Origin: Dysgonomonas sp. 520
GTDB taxonomy: Bacteria; Bacteroidota; Bacteroidia; Bacteroidales; Dysgonomonadaceae
DNA length: 64,000 nucleotides
Reading direction: 5' to 3'
NCBI RefSeq assembly: GCF_010501095.1
Contig: NZ_QVMP01000016.1
Coordinates: 18,508 to 82,507 of the forward strand
The notes below the pieces were generated by a model. It made no database searches and was not told where the DNA came from. It worked only from the letters and a program-made list of their open reading frames with translations. Each line of letters opens with the position of its first letter. Position 1 is the first letter of the stretch. The translations under genes were made by a program, and so were the position numbers. Below are positions 53,801 to 63,183 of this stretch, piece after piece.

Positions 53801-54317
53801 AATTCTGAAACAGATATACCCATTGTCTACCAAGGTGAACCGGGATAAATATCTTCCATTTCTGGTTAAGTGTATGGAGGAATACGAGATCAATACCGTT
53901 AACCGTACGTGTATGTTCTTGGCTCAAATAGGTCACGAATCGGGACAATTGCGATACTGTGAAGAAATAGCTTCCGGGGCAGCTTACGAAGGTCGCAGAG
54001 ACTTAGGAAATACGCAGAAAGGAGACGGCAAACGGTTCAAAGGCCGTGGATTGATCCAGATAACAGGGCGTTCCAATTACACGGAGATATCCAAGATATG
54101 GAATGTTGATTTCGTATCTCATCCCGAATTGTTGTCTACTCCGGAATATGCAGTAAAATCGGCGTGTTGGTGGTGGAAGAAACGAGGATTGAACGAGATC
54201 GCCGATCGAGGAGATGAAGCAGCTTTCCGGATTGTTACCCGAATCATCAACGGAGGATATAACGGATATCAGGATAGGTTTAATTTGTGGAACAATGCAA
54301 AAAAGGTATTGATATGA
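53781..54317 (+). CDS. GH19-type endolysin
   Basis: A 178-residue lysozyme-like enzyme of the GH19 (chitinase-fold) endolysin family. The catalytic Glu is in MFLAQIGHESGQLRYCEE, and GRGLIQITGRSNY is the family motif. It starts at the ATG at 53781 (a TTG at 53769 is rejected), overlapping the holin-like gene, and its TGA overlaps the next ATG. It degrades murein from the cytoplasmic side after holin opens the membrane. Confidence 0.92.
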   Translation: MKTLTNEILKQIYPLSTKVNRDKYLPFLVKCMEEYEINTVNRTCMFLAQIGHESGQLRYCEEIASGAAYEGRRDLGNTQKGDGKRFKGRGLIQITGRSNYTEISKIWNVDFVSHPELLSTPEYAVKSACWWWKKRGLNEIADRGDEAAFRIVTRIINGGYNGYQDRFNLWNNAKKVLI

Positions 54318-54688
54318 GAATCTGTTTAATTATACTCTTCATATTCCTTTTTAGTTGCAAATCTAGAAAAATATATGTGCCTGTTGAAACAGTGAGGTTG
54401 GAATATACAGACAAATTGATGGTTGACTCCGTTTATCAACACGATTCAGTATTTGTTTTTTCAACAGGAGATACTCTCTATGTTGATCGCTATAAATACT
54501 TATATCGAGACAGGTATGTCAGAGACTCTATTTTTGTAAACGACACTATTCGTGTACCTTATCCGGAAATGGAAATTAAAGAAGTGAATAAACTTTCTTC
54601 TTTGCAAAATTTTCAGGTGTGGTGTGGTCGGATATTTTTATTATTAATTCTTATTTATTTATTCTATAAGATTAAGTTTAGTGCTTAA
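54314..54688 (+). CDS. Candidate unimolecular spanin
   Basis: A 124-residue protein with both a lipoprotein signal (MRICLIILFIFLFSC, lipobox Cys at 15) and a C-terminal membrane helix (about 104-121, RIFLLLILIYLFYK), joined by a charged beta/coil linker (VRLEYTDKLMVDSVYQHDSV). This is the architecture of u-spanins such as phage T1 gp11: outer-membrane lipid anchor, periplasmic linker, inner-membrane helix. It is fused to the endolysin by an ATGA overlap, completing a holin - endolysin - spanin cassette. Confidence 0.68.
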   Translation: MRICLIILFIFLFSCKSRKIYVPVETVRLEYTDKLMVDSVYQHDSVFVFSTGDTLYVDRYKYLYRDRYVRDSIFVNDTIRVPYPEMEIKEVNKLSSLQNFQVWCGRIFLLLILIYLFYKIKFSA

Positions 54689-54699
54689 CAGCAAAAAAG

Positions 54700-54738
54700 C
54701 AAACGCTCAACTATTTAACGTTGAGCGTTTGTGTTTTT
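54700..54738 (+). terminator. Terminator of the phage island
   Basis: CAAACGCTCAAC, loop TATTTAAC, GTTGAGCGTTTG and TGTTTTTTT: a twelve-pair perfect stem that closes the island and abuts the convergent lipoprotein gene. Confidence 0.92.
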
Positions 54739-55131
54739 TTAATTTTCTTTGTTTTTCTCAAAAGTGGCATTTATATTCTGTCTGAGAGCATCGTATTTTT
54801 TGTCAATATCTTCCTTTTGCTTTTGCATTTCTTCGGTCATAGCATCGCTATTGGAGTTAAGGTAATTAGTGTTGGTAGCGATTTCTTCTTCACAATCAAC
54901 AAACTCAGACTTGAGAAACTCTGTGTCTTTATGTTGCTTTTCAATTTCAATCAAATCCTGAAGAGCACTGACGTACACATCATATTGCCTTAAATGAAAT
55001 TTGAGACTGTCGACAAGAATTTCAGAAGTATTATCGGAGCCGATACCGGTTTTTTTTTTGACAAAGTCGCAACCGCTTATCAGTATTCCTGTTAATAATA
55101 TTGTAGTGGTTAGGAAAACAATTTTTTTCAT
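54739..55131 (-). CDS. Coiled-coil lipoprotein
   Basis: A 130-residue lipoprotein (signal MKKIVFLTTTILLTGILISG, Cys at 21). The mature part is mostly one helical coiled coil (QYDVYVSALQDLIEIEKQHK, then EEMQKQKEDIDKKYDALRQN). It lies convergent to the phage terminator and probably is a host gene. No family was recognised. Confidence 0.65.
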   Translation of the reverse strand: MKKIVFLTTTILLTGILISGCDFVKKKTGIGSDNTSEILVDSLKFHLRQYDVYVSALQDLIEIEKQHKDTEFLKSEFVDCEEEIATNTNYLNSNSDAMTEEMQKQKEDIDKKYDALRQNINATFEKNKEN

Positions 55132-55327
55132 GTCCTGAAGTTTTAAGAGTCCATAGTGTTATTTCGAACTGCAAATGTAGTGTTTTTTTGTGAAATAGTG
55201 TGTTAATAGGGTTTCGGATGGTAGTCATTACTTGATTGTTGCCTCATTTAAACAATGAATTAAAAAATATTTTTTTTTTGACAAAAAAGGACTACTTTTA
55301 GGGTTTGAATTTTGCAACACACAATAT

Positions 55328-55984
55328 ATGGGCAATTATATATTAAAACTAACCACTGTTGTACTGATAATTTTTTCTTTTTTTGCTTGTCGGAATACCG
55401 GTTATCTGGATGATTTTCAGTTTGGGCAAACAATAGAAGAGTTTGAAAAACAATTGGGGCATCCTGTTAATTATAAAAATTTTGTGATAGGAAATAAAGA
55501 CAGTATTTATTACGATGAAGCCGACTTTATATACTCTCCGGAGCTTGACGGGTACCACGATTCGATACAGCTAATTCCTATAGCAGATAAGAAAATAGCT
55601 AATTATTCGGGAATAATTGGAGATGAAGTTGTCTTCAGGGCATATGATGGTGTTATCGGTGGTTATAAAATGACTATATCGGATGTAGACCAGATTCAAA
55701 AACTAATGGATATAATATTGGAGCAACATCCGGATATTCAGCTTTATGATGATGGTGTGTGCCGATTCAAAAAATACATAAACGACACCACAGTTGTGCA
55801 GTTGTGGCTAAACGAAACCATCCCCGGAAAATTGTTTGCCATACTTACATATTCTACAAAAGTAGGGAAAGGTTCTCCTGCGCTGCTTTACCAGAATTAT
55901 GACAATAAATTGGACACACTGACCAAGCGCGTGAAGATAATGAGGCGGAAAGATGGAGGATATTATGTCTTGCAAGAAAAATAA
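55328..55984 (+). CDS. Lipoprotein of unknown function
   Basis: A 218-residue lipoprotein (signal MGNYILKLTTVVLIIFSFFA, Cys at 21). Beta-rich: DDFQFGQTIEEFEKQLGHPV near the N-terminus recalls small SmpA-like or BamE-like starts but I cannot confirm it. It lies 135 bases before the pectate-lyase-like gene on the same strand. Role unknown. Confidence 0.62.
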   Translation: MGNYILKLTTVVLIIFSFFACRNTGYLDDFQFGQTIEEFEKQLGHPVNYKNFVIGNKDSIYYDEADFIYSPELDGYHDSIQLIPIADKKIANYSGIIGDEVVFRAYDGVIGGYKMTISDVDQIQKLMDIILEQHPDIQLYDDGVCRFKKYINDTTVVQLWLNETIPGKLFAILTYSTKVGKGSPALLYQNYDNKLDTLTKRVKIMRRKDGGYYVLQEK

Positions 55985-56119
55985 CCTCGGTCCAATTCTT
56001 AACATAAAAGCACTTATACCAAATATTCTACATATTTAGTCAATTTATACTCCGGATTAAGATTGTTACAAAATAATTTTGTGATACTTGATAATCTTAA
56101 TCTAAATATAAAATTGACC

Positions 56120-58864
56120 ATGAAGAAAAGATGTTTACTTTCTTTATTTTCATTGCTGTTGTTAAGTTCTGTGTGTGGACGGTCTTACTTTGTTTCGCCC
56201 ACAGGAAACGATTCGGCAGATGGAAATATTAATTCTCCTTTATTAACAATCAACAAAGCAGTAGATTTAGTACAACCCGGCGATACAATATTTGTGCGGG
56301 GAGGAACTTATATGCTGCAAGCAACAATCCGCATCAAGGCAAAGCAAAATGCAAGAGAAGATGCCCGCATATATTTATGGGCATACAATAACGAGCGTGT
56401 TATTATTGATGGAAGCCAAATTCCGCATACAGATGTAAGTAGCTTCAAGATGGCTCGTTGTATATATGTGAATCACGAGGCAAACTATTGGCACTTCAAA
56501 GGTTTAGAACTGTGTAACGCCAAAGATAATGGTATGAAGTTGGAGGGTAGTTACAATATTGTGGAAAACTGTAAGTTCTACGGAAACAACGATACAGGTT
56601 TACAAGTTGGGATGTACAAAGATTTTGGAATAGAAGAAACCAAATCACTACCTCCGGGTACGCCAGAATTTAATCCCGGATATCAATTTTGTAGAAACAA
56701 CATTATCCTGAACTGTGATTCATGGTATAATTATGATAAAATAGACTATCAGGGTAAATCTGACAACGGCGGAGATGCCGATGGTTTTGCGTGTAAACTA
56801 TTCCCCGGACCCGGAACCGAATTTTACGGTTGTCGTGCATGGAACAACTCAGATGACAATTGGGATTTATATATGGTATATCATCCCATTGTTATTGATA
56901 ATTGTTGGTCTTGGAAAGCCGGTTACGATTCAAACAATACTCCACGTGAAAATGGTAACGGCTTTAAACTTGGCGGTGGAGGCACAGCCGGTGGTGCAGC
57001 CTTCTCTCAGTCGATCGGAACCCATCTTGTGAGAAATTGTGTCTCTTTTGAGAGCTTACATAAAGGTTTCGATCAGAATAATGCTTACGAGGCTATGTAC
57101 TTGTTCAACAATGTGGCTTGGGGCAACGAATATAACTATCGTTTCCCTACCGAGTTTAAATACGGAACAATGTACATGAGAAATAATATAGGGTGGGGGG
57201 CAACAGCTCCTAAAAATGTAGGTAATCACGAATTTTTATCTGCAAACAAAGCCGGCTCACAAGTACCGGATACGGATTATAATAGTTGGACATTGATTGA
57301 TGGATGTGATCCGTACAAAGAAGGGAATAAAATAGGCGGAACGGCAGTTTATACAAAAGATCATTCATCTCAGTTCAAGAGTCTTTCTTCTACTTTGTTT
57401 TTAGAAGACCGTCAGTCTGATGGAAGCCTGCCGGACAATGATTTTGCAAAATTGAAGGAGAATAGCTATTTTATAGATAAAGGGCAAATAGTAGAAAATT
57501 TTGCATTGTCTTCTCATTTGCCCGATAATTTGCGTCCGGTAGATTATCAGCAACTTCCAAACCTGACAATCTCTTACAATGATGCCGGTGCCGATATGGG
57601 TGCTTTTGAGTCGGGTATTTCGACCAATGCAGGTTTGAAACTTTTTCAGGGAACAACAAATCAGTTAGTATTTAAAGGAACAGCTATTACAGCTATTATA
57701 TACAAATGGAGCGGGGCGTCGACAGATGTGAAAGTTGAGGATTTGCCCGAAGGTGTGCGGGCCGAGAAAGATGTGCCAAACAGAACGGTAACTATTATGG
57801 GTAATCCAACCACATCGTCTACCTATAAGGTAACTACAATTGGTGGAGATAATCCCGTAACAATGACAGGAACTATTTCTGTTAGCGAGGTTGCTCCGGC
57901 TACATTAGTTTGTACTACAAACAACTCATCTCAGACAGTGAATATAGGTAATGCTATCAATGATATTGTTTTTGAATATGGAGGTGGTGCAACCGACATA
58001 GAAGTTCAGAATCTTCCTGCGGGATTGGAATATACCAAAAAAGATAATAAATTGACTATTTCAGGTACTCCTGTCGAGGATGGAACATATTCTGTTACAG
58101 CAACGGGCGGAATGGCGCCGTTTACTATACAGGGAGGCATTGAGCGTGTTATTCCAACCAAAGTGTTAACGGGCGATTGGTATAAAATTCAGGATGAATT
58201 TGGTAATTTGCCTTCAGACCTGAATGGAATTATAACAATGAAAAACGGGTCGGATGCTTATCCGGTAGAATGGGATCCTGCATACAAAGAAAAGAACGAT
58301 GTTATTCCGTCCGGATGCACAGAGGGTGCAATTAATGTGGAACGAGGCGGAAGAGTAACCTGGAATCTTCCGAGTTTGGTCGAATTTAAAGCCAATCTGC
58401 ATTTTACAGGTTCTCGCAAATTGAGAATTGAATGGGAACAGGATGGAGAAACGAAATTCTGGGAAACACCTTCAACCATGTCGGCTACAACTTTGAAAAG
58501 TTACGATTTTATGGCTCAAGCGGGAATTGAACCTACAAAATCTCCAATAAAAATAACTTTCGTAAACCCATCGAGTAGTGGTGGAACCCGTATTTATGAT
58601 TTCTTTATACGTGTTTATGATAGTGGATATTCTTCTATCAGAGAGGATAGCAAAGAGAACTTGTCATTCTATCAAACGGAAACCGCTTTGATTGCTTATG
58701 GAGATATTGCAATGATGAGGGTTTATTCTCTTTCAGGTAACGTGGTTGCTCAATCTCAAATGTCTCAGATTGTAGATATTTCACATTTGAATAGTGGTGT
58801 TTATGTTGCTCTTATTCAGACAAAAGATGGTGCAGTAGTTTCTCGTAAGTTTGTGAAGAAATAA
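56120..58864 (+). CDS. Family-9-like pectate lyase, secreted, with C-terminal sorting-type domain
   Basis: A 914-residue secreted protein (signal MKKRCLLSLFSLLLLSSVCG, ATG at 56120; a longer frame starts with TTG). Residues about 20-500 are a right-handed parallel beta-helix with YFVSPTGNDSADGNINSPLL and HFKGLELCNAKDNGMKLEGS, the PL9 pectate lyase look. They are followed by two Ig-like repeats and a beta-sandwich. The last ~80 residues (MMRVYSLSGNVVAQSQMSQI, VVSRKFVKK) resemble a T9SS type-A sorting domain, but Bacteroidales also have look-alikes. It would attack pectin or related uronans. Confidence 0.78.
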   Translation: MKKRCLLSLFSLLLLSSVCGRSYFVSPTGNDSADGNINSPLLTINKAVDLVQPGDTIFVRGGTYMLQATIRIKAKQNAREDARIYLWAYNNERVIIDGSQIPHTDVSSFKMARCIYVNHEANYWHFKGLELCNAKDNGMKLEGSYNIVENCKFYGNNDTGLQVGMYKDFGIEETKSLPPGTPEFNPGYQFCRNNIILNCDSWYNYDKIDYQGKSDNGGDADGFACKLFPGPGTEFYGCRAWNNSDDNWDLYMVYHPIVIDNCWSWKAGYDSNNTPRENGNGFKLGGGGTAGGAAFSQSIGTHLVRNCVSFESLHKGFDQNNAYEAMYLFNNVAWGNEYNYRFPTEFKYGTMYMRNNIGWGATAPKNVGNHEFLSANKAGSQVPDTDYNSWTLIDGCDPYKEGNKIGGTAVYTKDHSSQFKSLSSTLFLEDRQSDGSLPDNDFAKLKENSYFIDKGQIVENFALSSHLPDNLRPVDYQQLPNLTISYNDAGADMGAFESGISTNAGLKLFQGTTNQLVFKGTAITAIIYKWSGASTDVKVEDLPEGVRAEKDVPNRTVTIMGNPTTSSTYKVTTIGGDNPVTMTGTISVSEVAPATLVCTTNNSSQTVNIGNAINDIVFEYGGGATDIEVQNLPAGLEYTKKDNKLTISGTPVEDGTYSVTATGGMAPFTIQGGIERVIPTKVLTGDWYKIQDEFGNLPSDLNGIITMKNGSDAYPVEWDPAYKEKNDVIPSGCTEGAINVERGGRVTWNLPSLVEFKANLHFTGSRKLRIEWEQDGETKFWETPSTMSATTLKSYDFMAQAGIEPTKSPIKITFVNPSSSGGTRIYDFFIRVYDSGYSSIREDSKENLSFYQTETALIAYGDIAMMRVYSLSGNVVAQSQMSQIVDISHLNSGVYVALIQTKDGAVVSRKFVKK

Positions 58865-58933
58865 ATTAAGTTCGTTTTAAGGTTGGATAAGGCAAGATTA
58901 CCTATGGTGTCTTGCCTTGTTCTTTCATAGTTG

Positions 58934-58970
58934 AAAAAAAGAAGCCTCTCCTAAAAAGGGAAAGGCTTCT
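58934..58970 (-). terminator. Terminator of the M3 peptidase gene
   Basis: GAAGCCT...AGGCTTC stem (58942-58970) with an A-run at 58934-58941, that is a T-run on the minus strand. It may also end the pectate-lyase transcript weakly. Confidence 0.7.
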
Positions 58971-58993
58971 GCTATTTCTACGGTGAAATATTT

Positions 58994-61087
58994 TTACTTC
59001 TTCAGCACTCCGTTTCTTTCGAGGAGAGCATCTACTGATGGTTCTTGTCCTCTGAATTTTACGTATAACTGCATCGGATCTGCCGTATTGCCTCGCGACA
59101 ATACATTTTTGCGGAAAGATGTAGCTGTTGCTTTGTCAAAAATACCATTCTTCTTAAATAGAGAGAAGGCGTCTGCGTCCAATACTTCCGACCACTTGTA
59201 ACTGTAATAGCCTGCTGCGTATCCTCCTGCGAAAATATGATTGAATTGGGTAGACATGCTAGCATCTTTTACAATAGGTAGCAATGCTGTACTAGCCATG
59301 GCTTTACGTTCAAATTCACGGATATCTCCTGAAAATGGAGCCGACTGCCTGTGCCAAGCCATATCCAGATATCCGAACGAAAGTTGGCGGTAACATAAGT
59401 AACCGGCAAGATAATTGGAAGCGTCGACAAGTTTCTGAACCAGTTCGGCCGGAATTTTTTCCCCTGTTTCGTAGTGAACAGCAAATTGATCGAGGTAAGC
59501 CTTTTCTGTGAGCCAGTTCTCCATTACTTGAGAAGGTAATTCCACAAAATCGCGGGCAACGGCTGTTCCCGAAAGCGTTTCGTATGTACATTCAGACAAT
59601 ATGCCATGTAAGCCGTGACCGAACTCATGCAAGAATGTTTCTACTTCGTCAAATGTAAGTAATGCAGGCTTGGATTCGGTAGGGCGAGTAAAGTTCATGA
59701 CAAGCGAAATATGAGGACGAGAATCACCCCCTTTTCGTATATACTGACCTTTATATTCTGTCATCCATGCACCTTGGCGTTTTCCTGCACGAGGGTGGAA
59801 ATCTGTAAATAGTACGGCCAGATATTTACCATCGGCATCGTAAACTTCAAATGCTTCTACTTCAGGATGGTATACAGGTATTTTGGTGTTTTTCTTAAAT
59901 GTAAGTCCATACAAATCGGTAGCCAACCCGAACACACCTTTCTTCACATGTTCCAGCTCGAAATAAGGACGGATAAGCTCGTCATTGATATTGTATTTTG
60001 CATCTTTCAGTTTTTCCGAATAGAAAGACCAATCCCAAGGTTGAAGGTCAAGTGCCTTACCCTCCATTCCTGTTGCAAAACCTTCCACTTCACGCACATC
60101 GGCAAGAGCAGCAGAGGCGTAAGCGTCATGAAGTTTGTCAAGAAGATTGTATACAGCCTCTTTGTTTTTAGCCATCTTGTTGCGCAGCGAGTACGTTGCA
60201 TGGTCTGAGTAACCCAACAGTTTAGCAATTTCGAGACGAGTGTTTGTTATTTCTTTTACATTTTCTTTGTTGTCAAACTCACCACCTAAGACACATCTGG
60301 TATTGTATGCCATATATAGCTTCTCGCGCAAGTCGCGACGAGTAGAATATTTCATGAAACCGATGTAGCTGGGAGCCGACAGATCGAACATCCAGCCTGT
60401 TTTGCCTTTGCTCTTAGCCTTAGCAGATGCAGCGTCGAGCACCGATTGGGGCAGGCCTGCGATGTCGGCTTCATCGGTAAGCAGCATCTCGAACTTGTTA
60501 GTCTCCCTCAAAACATTCTGACCGAAATTAAGAGTAAGGTTGCTTAGTTTTGTAGACAATTCTTCGTATTTCTTTTTGTCTTCGACACTCAAGGTAGCAC
60601 CGCTGTTTTCAAATCCCTCATAGATTTTTTCTATCAAGCGGATTTGTTCGGAAGTTAGTCCTTCATTGTTGCGGTTTTCATATACCGTTTTCACTCTGTT
60701 GAATAGAGCCTCGTTGAGGGTAATGCTATTGTTGTGAGTGGAGAGCATTGGCGATATTTCTTGCGAAAGTTGCATCATTTGCTCATTGCTTTCTGCACTT
60801 AACAAGTTGAAAAAAACACTGCTCACTTTCGACAGAATCTTACCCGATTGCTCGTAAGGTTCAATCGTATTGAGAAAAGTGGGCATTGAGCGTTGCATCA
60901 CAATGCGGTCTATCTCCTTCTTGTGTTGTTCTATACCTTTTTCGAAAGCAGGCTTGTAGTGTTCCAGCTTTATTTTATCGAAAGGGGGTGTTCCATGCGG
61001 AGTTTTATACTCTTGCAAGAACGGGTTTTGAGCCGTAGCGGCATTCAATGTCGTCATAAGCAGAATTGAAAAAAAGATTTTTCTCAT
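58994..61087 (-). CDS. dcp: M3 family peptidyl-dipeptidase (Dcp-like)
   Basis: A 697-residue zinc metallopeptidase with signal peptide MRKIFFSILLMTTLNAATAQ, so it acts in the periplasm. The HExxH zinc motif is in FLHEFGHGLHGIL, with the third ligand Glu about 25 residues on. The ATG at 61087 is used; a further 37 codons upstream overlap the promoter. It degrades peptides two residues at a time. Single gene. Confidence 0.92.
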   Translation of the reverse strand: MRKIFFSILLMTTLNAATAQNPFLQEYKTPHGTPPFDKIKLEHYKPAFEKGIEQHKKEIDRIVMQRSMPTFLNTIEPYEQSGKILSKVSSVFFNLLSAESNEQMMQLSQEISPMLSTHNNSITLNEALFNRVKTVYENRNNEGLTSEQIRLIEKIYEGFENSGATLSVEDKKKYEELSTKLSNLTLNFGQNVLRETNKFEMLLTDEADIAGLPQSVLDAASAKAKSKGKTGWMFDLSAPSYIGFMKYSTRRDLREKLYMAYNTRCVLGGEFDNKENVKEITNTRLEIAKLLGYSDHATYSLRNKMAKNKEAVYNLLDKLHDAYASAALADVREVEGFATGMEGKALDLQPWDWSFYSEKLKDAKYNINDELIRPYFELEHVKKGVFGLATDLYGLTFKKNTKIPVYHPEVEAFEVYDADGKYLAVLFTDFHPRAGKRQGAWMTEYKGQYIRKGGDSRPHISLVMNFTRPTESKPALLTFDEVETFLHEFGHGLHGILSECTYETLSGTAVARDFVELPSQVMENWLTEKAYLDQFAVHYETGEKIPAELVQKLVDASNYLAGYLCYRQLSFGYLDMAWHRQSAPFSGDIREFERKAMASTALLPIVKDASMSTQFNHIFAGGYAAGYYSYKWSEVLDADAFSLFKKNGIFDKATATSFRKNVLSRGNTADPMQLYVKFRGQEPSVDALLERNGVLKK

Positions 61088-61117
61088 ATAAACAATTGTT
61101 ATTGATTCTTGATAATG

Positions 61118-61148
61118 CAAAGGTAGATAAAAAGAATAAAGAAAGAAA
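61118..61148 (-). promoter_or_regulatory. Promoter of the M3 peptidase gene
   Basis: On the minus strand TTTC (one mismatch), 19 bases, TACCTTTG (61125-61118). The leader to the ATG would be about 25 bases. Confidence 0.5.
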
Positions 61149-61272
61149 AAATGAGCCGAACAATGATAATTGTGGGCAAATTCATCTATTTTTGTCATCT
61201 GTTAGGCGTTGTTACGAATAAAATGTTACGTCTTTCCGATTTTTACTTTACAACACAATACTATACAAAACT

Positions 61273-62376
61273 ATGAAGATTTTTTATATAGTCCTGATCG
61301 TTTTTGCAGCATTTATATTGGCTGTTGTTTTTATAGGTCGTTCTGCATTGGGGCAGATGGATTTCTCGGATGAAATGTTCGGTAACGTGAGGAAATATAT
61401 TTCCGAAGAATTAGTTAATCTTAAGAACAATGGAGAAATAGATGAAGATCAGTATAAGTTGATGACCAACAAACTGATGGCAGATGTTGATTTCTTTGAG
61501 CAGACTAAAGAATTGTCCGATCAACAAGTAAGAGATAGGGTAGAAGTCACACTTGCGGAATTTGAAAATGTAACTGTGACAGAGAATGTTTATATGGTTG
61601 TAAACCGTGTTTATCAGGATATTATAATGGCTCGTCAGATGCGTGACCTTACCCGGACAGTTCCTCATGGGGATGTGGGGGCATATCTTCTCGCATGGTT
61701 TGAAAAGAGACAACCCCGACAAAATAAGTTTGATGCTGTTAGGCAACGTTTGTCTAATTTTGAGATTGAAAATAAGGAGTTTAAGAGAGAAATTAGTGAA
61801 GATGTTAATTGGATAGAGAAAGATACTACTTTAACCAAATCTCAAATAGAAAAGAGAATTGAAAGAGCATTGAACCATTTCTCGGAGAAAAACCTTCCTA
61901 ATGATGCCATAATGCAGATAGGTAATATCTATCATGCTTTGGCAAATGCCGGAGGGGTAGGTAAAGAGATGAATGATTTTATAAATAGGTTTTACGAGAA
62001 AAATATGAAGCAACCCGATTCGTTGACATATCCGGAAATGAAAACAACTATTGAGAATCGGTTGACAGCAATACTACATGCCGGTCTTATTGATAAGAGT
62101 GACTATGACTTGATGAAAAATGTAATGCTCAAGGACTTGCAAATGATAGAAAATACTCCTTTGTCCGATTCTTTGACGATTGTGAAAAATCTGAAATATG
62201 GACTGGAAATGCTCAGCCGGTTGAGGCTCGATACCGAAGACCGAGAGTTTGTAACGGAAATGTATTATGCTATGTCTCAACAAAAGGGTGTGAATATAGC
62301 AGATATATTGAATGAATGGCTTTATGGAAAAGAAATGATGGAAAAAGTAAGAGAAAAGGAATACAATATGGAATAA
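61273..62376 (+). CDS. Membrane-anchored helical protein, unknown function
   Basis: A 367-residue protein with one N-terminal membrane helix (KIFYIVLIVFAAFILAVVFI) and a long helical remainder that contains three related ~70-residue units (around residues 40-110, 145-215, 245-320), each with a D-x-E/D-x(8) and L-T/S motif such as NNGEIDEDQYKLMTNKLMAD and HAGLIDKSDYDLMKNVMLKD. No family was recognised. It probably faces the periplasm. Confidence 0.65.
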   Translation: MKIFYIVLIVFAAFILAVVFIGRSALGQMDFSDEMFGNVRKYISEELVNLKNNGEIDEDQYKLMTNKLMADVDFFEQTKELSDQQVRDRVEVTLAEFENVTVTENVYMVVNRVYQDIIMARQMRDLTRTVPHGDVGAYLLAWFEKRQPRQNKFDAVRQRLSNFEIENKEFKREISEDVNWIEKDTTLTKSQIEKRIERALNHFSEKNLPNDAIMQIGNIYHALANAGGVGKEMNDFINRFYEKNMKQPDSLTYPEMKTTIENRLTAILHAGLIDKSDYDLMKNVMLKDLQMIENTPLSDSLTIVKNLKYGLEMLSRLRLDTEDREFVTEMYYAMSQQKGVNIADILNEWLYGKEMMEKVREKEYNME

Positions 62377-62515
62377 AAACAAGGCGAAATCGTATGGGAA
62401 GGACATTTTTTCTTTTTTTACATTCCATATGCAAATATTATGGATAAAGTGAAAACATTTTTGCACCAAAGTGTGTTAATTTGCAAAAGTGTTTAAGATA
62501 AAAAGTGTTCGGATC

Positions 62516-63073
62516 ATGAGGAAAATCTTAGTGTCTTTCTTCCTATTGTTATGTTTTGTCGGTTATACAAATAGCCAGACACCTGATTATTGCAGGTTTA
62601 TAGTGAATAAGACTGATGAATTTACGGGTGAAAAGATATTGGTAACAACTCCTGCTGCCTTGAATAAGCCGGCAACTGAAAAGCATCGGTTTACAGTTGC
62701 ATTTGCAAATGTTATCGACCGCGACAATCTTTTACCTCCGTCTAAGTTTGTGACGATAAAACTGACGTCAGTCAATGAAAGTTTATTCATTGCAAGGGGT
62801 GAGCCATTGCTTATCAAGCTGAATAACAATGAGATTGTAGAGTTGATAGCTATGGACGATTACAGAACCGAAACAAAACCTACAAAACCGGGGGTGACGT
62901 TAACTCAGGTTGTGGCAAACTATCAGGCATCGAACGATGTATTGGTTAAAATACAGCGAGTGGGTATTGCCAGTATCAGAATGAATACAAGTCATTCTCA
63001 GTTTGATATGAATATGAAGACTCAAGATAATAAAAAGCTGGCTCAATTGTTGACGTGTGTGGTTGATGTTTGA
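62516..63073 (+). CDS. Secreted protein, unknown function
   Basis: A 185-residue exported protein from the ATG at 62516 (MRKILVSFFLLLCFVGYTNS, cleavage near SQ); a GTG frame nine codons earlier is not needed. Beta-rich: CRFIVNKTDEFTGEKILVTT and RFTVAFANVIDRDNLLPPSK. No family was recognised. Followed by a strong terminator. Confidence 0.65.
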   Translation: MRKILVSFFLLLCFVGYTNSQTPDYCRFIVNKTDEFTGEKILVTTPAALNKPATEKHRFTVAFANVIDRDNLLPPSKFVTIKLTSVNESLFIARGEPLLIKLNNNEIVELIAMDDYRTETKPTKPGVTLTQVVANYQASNDVLVKIQRVGIASIRMNTSHSQFDMNMKTQDNKKLAQLLTCVVDV

Positions 63074-63100
63074 TTTATTTGAATTGAAATGATTGATAAA

Positions 63101-63131
63101 GGTAACCAATGTAATTTGGTTACCTTTTTTT
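63101..63131 (+). terminator. Terminator before the Sel1 gene
   Basis: GGTAACCAA, short loop, TTTGGTTACC then TTTTTTT: a strong stem 27 bases after the secreted-protein gene. Confidence 0.88.
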
Positions 63132-63141
63132 ATAAATTTCC

Positions 63142-63149
63142 TATATTTG
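63142..63149 (+). promoter_or_regulatory. -7 box of the Sel1-repeat gene
   Basis: TATATTTG matches TAnnTTTG. The nearest TTTG upstream is 23 bases away, longer than the usual 19-21. It lies 34 bases before the ATG. Confidence 0.45.
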
Positions 63150-63183
63150 TAGATTGTTCCACATTTTAATACATAAGAACCCT

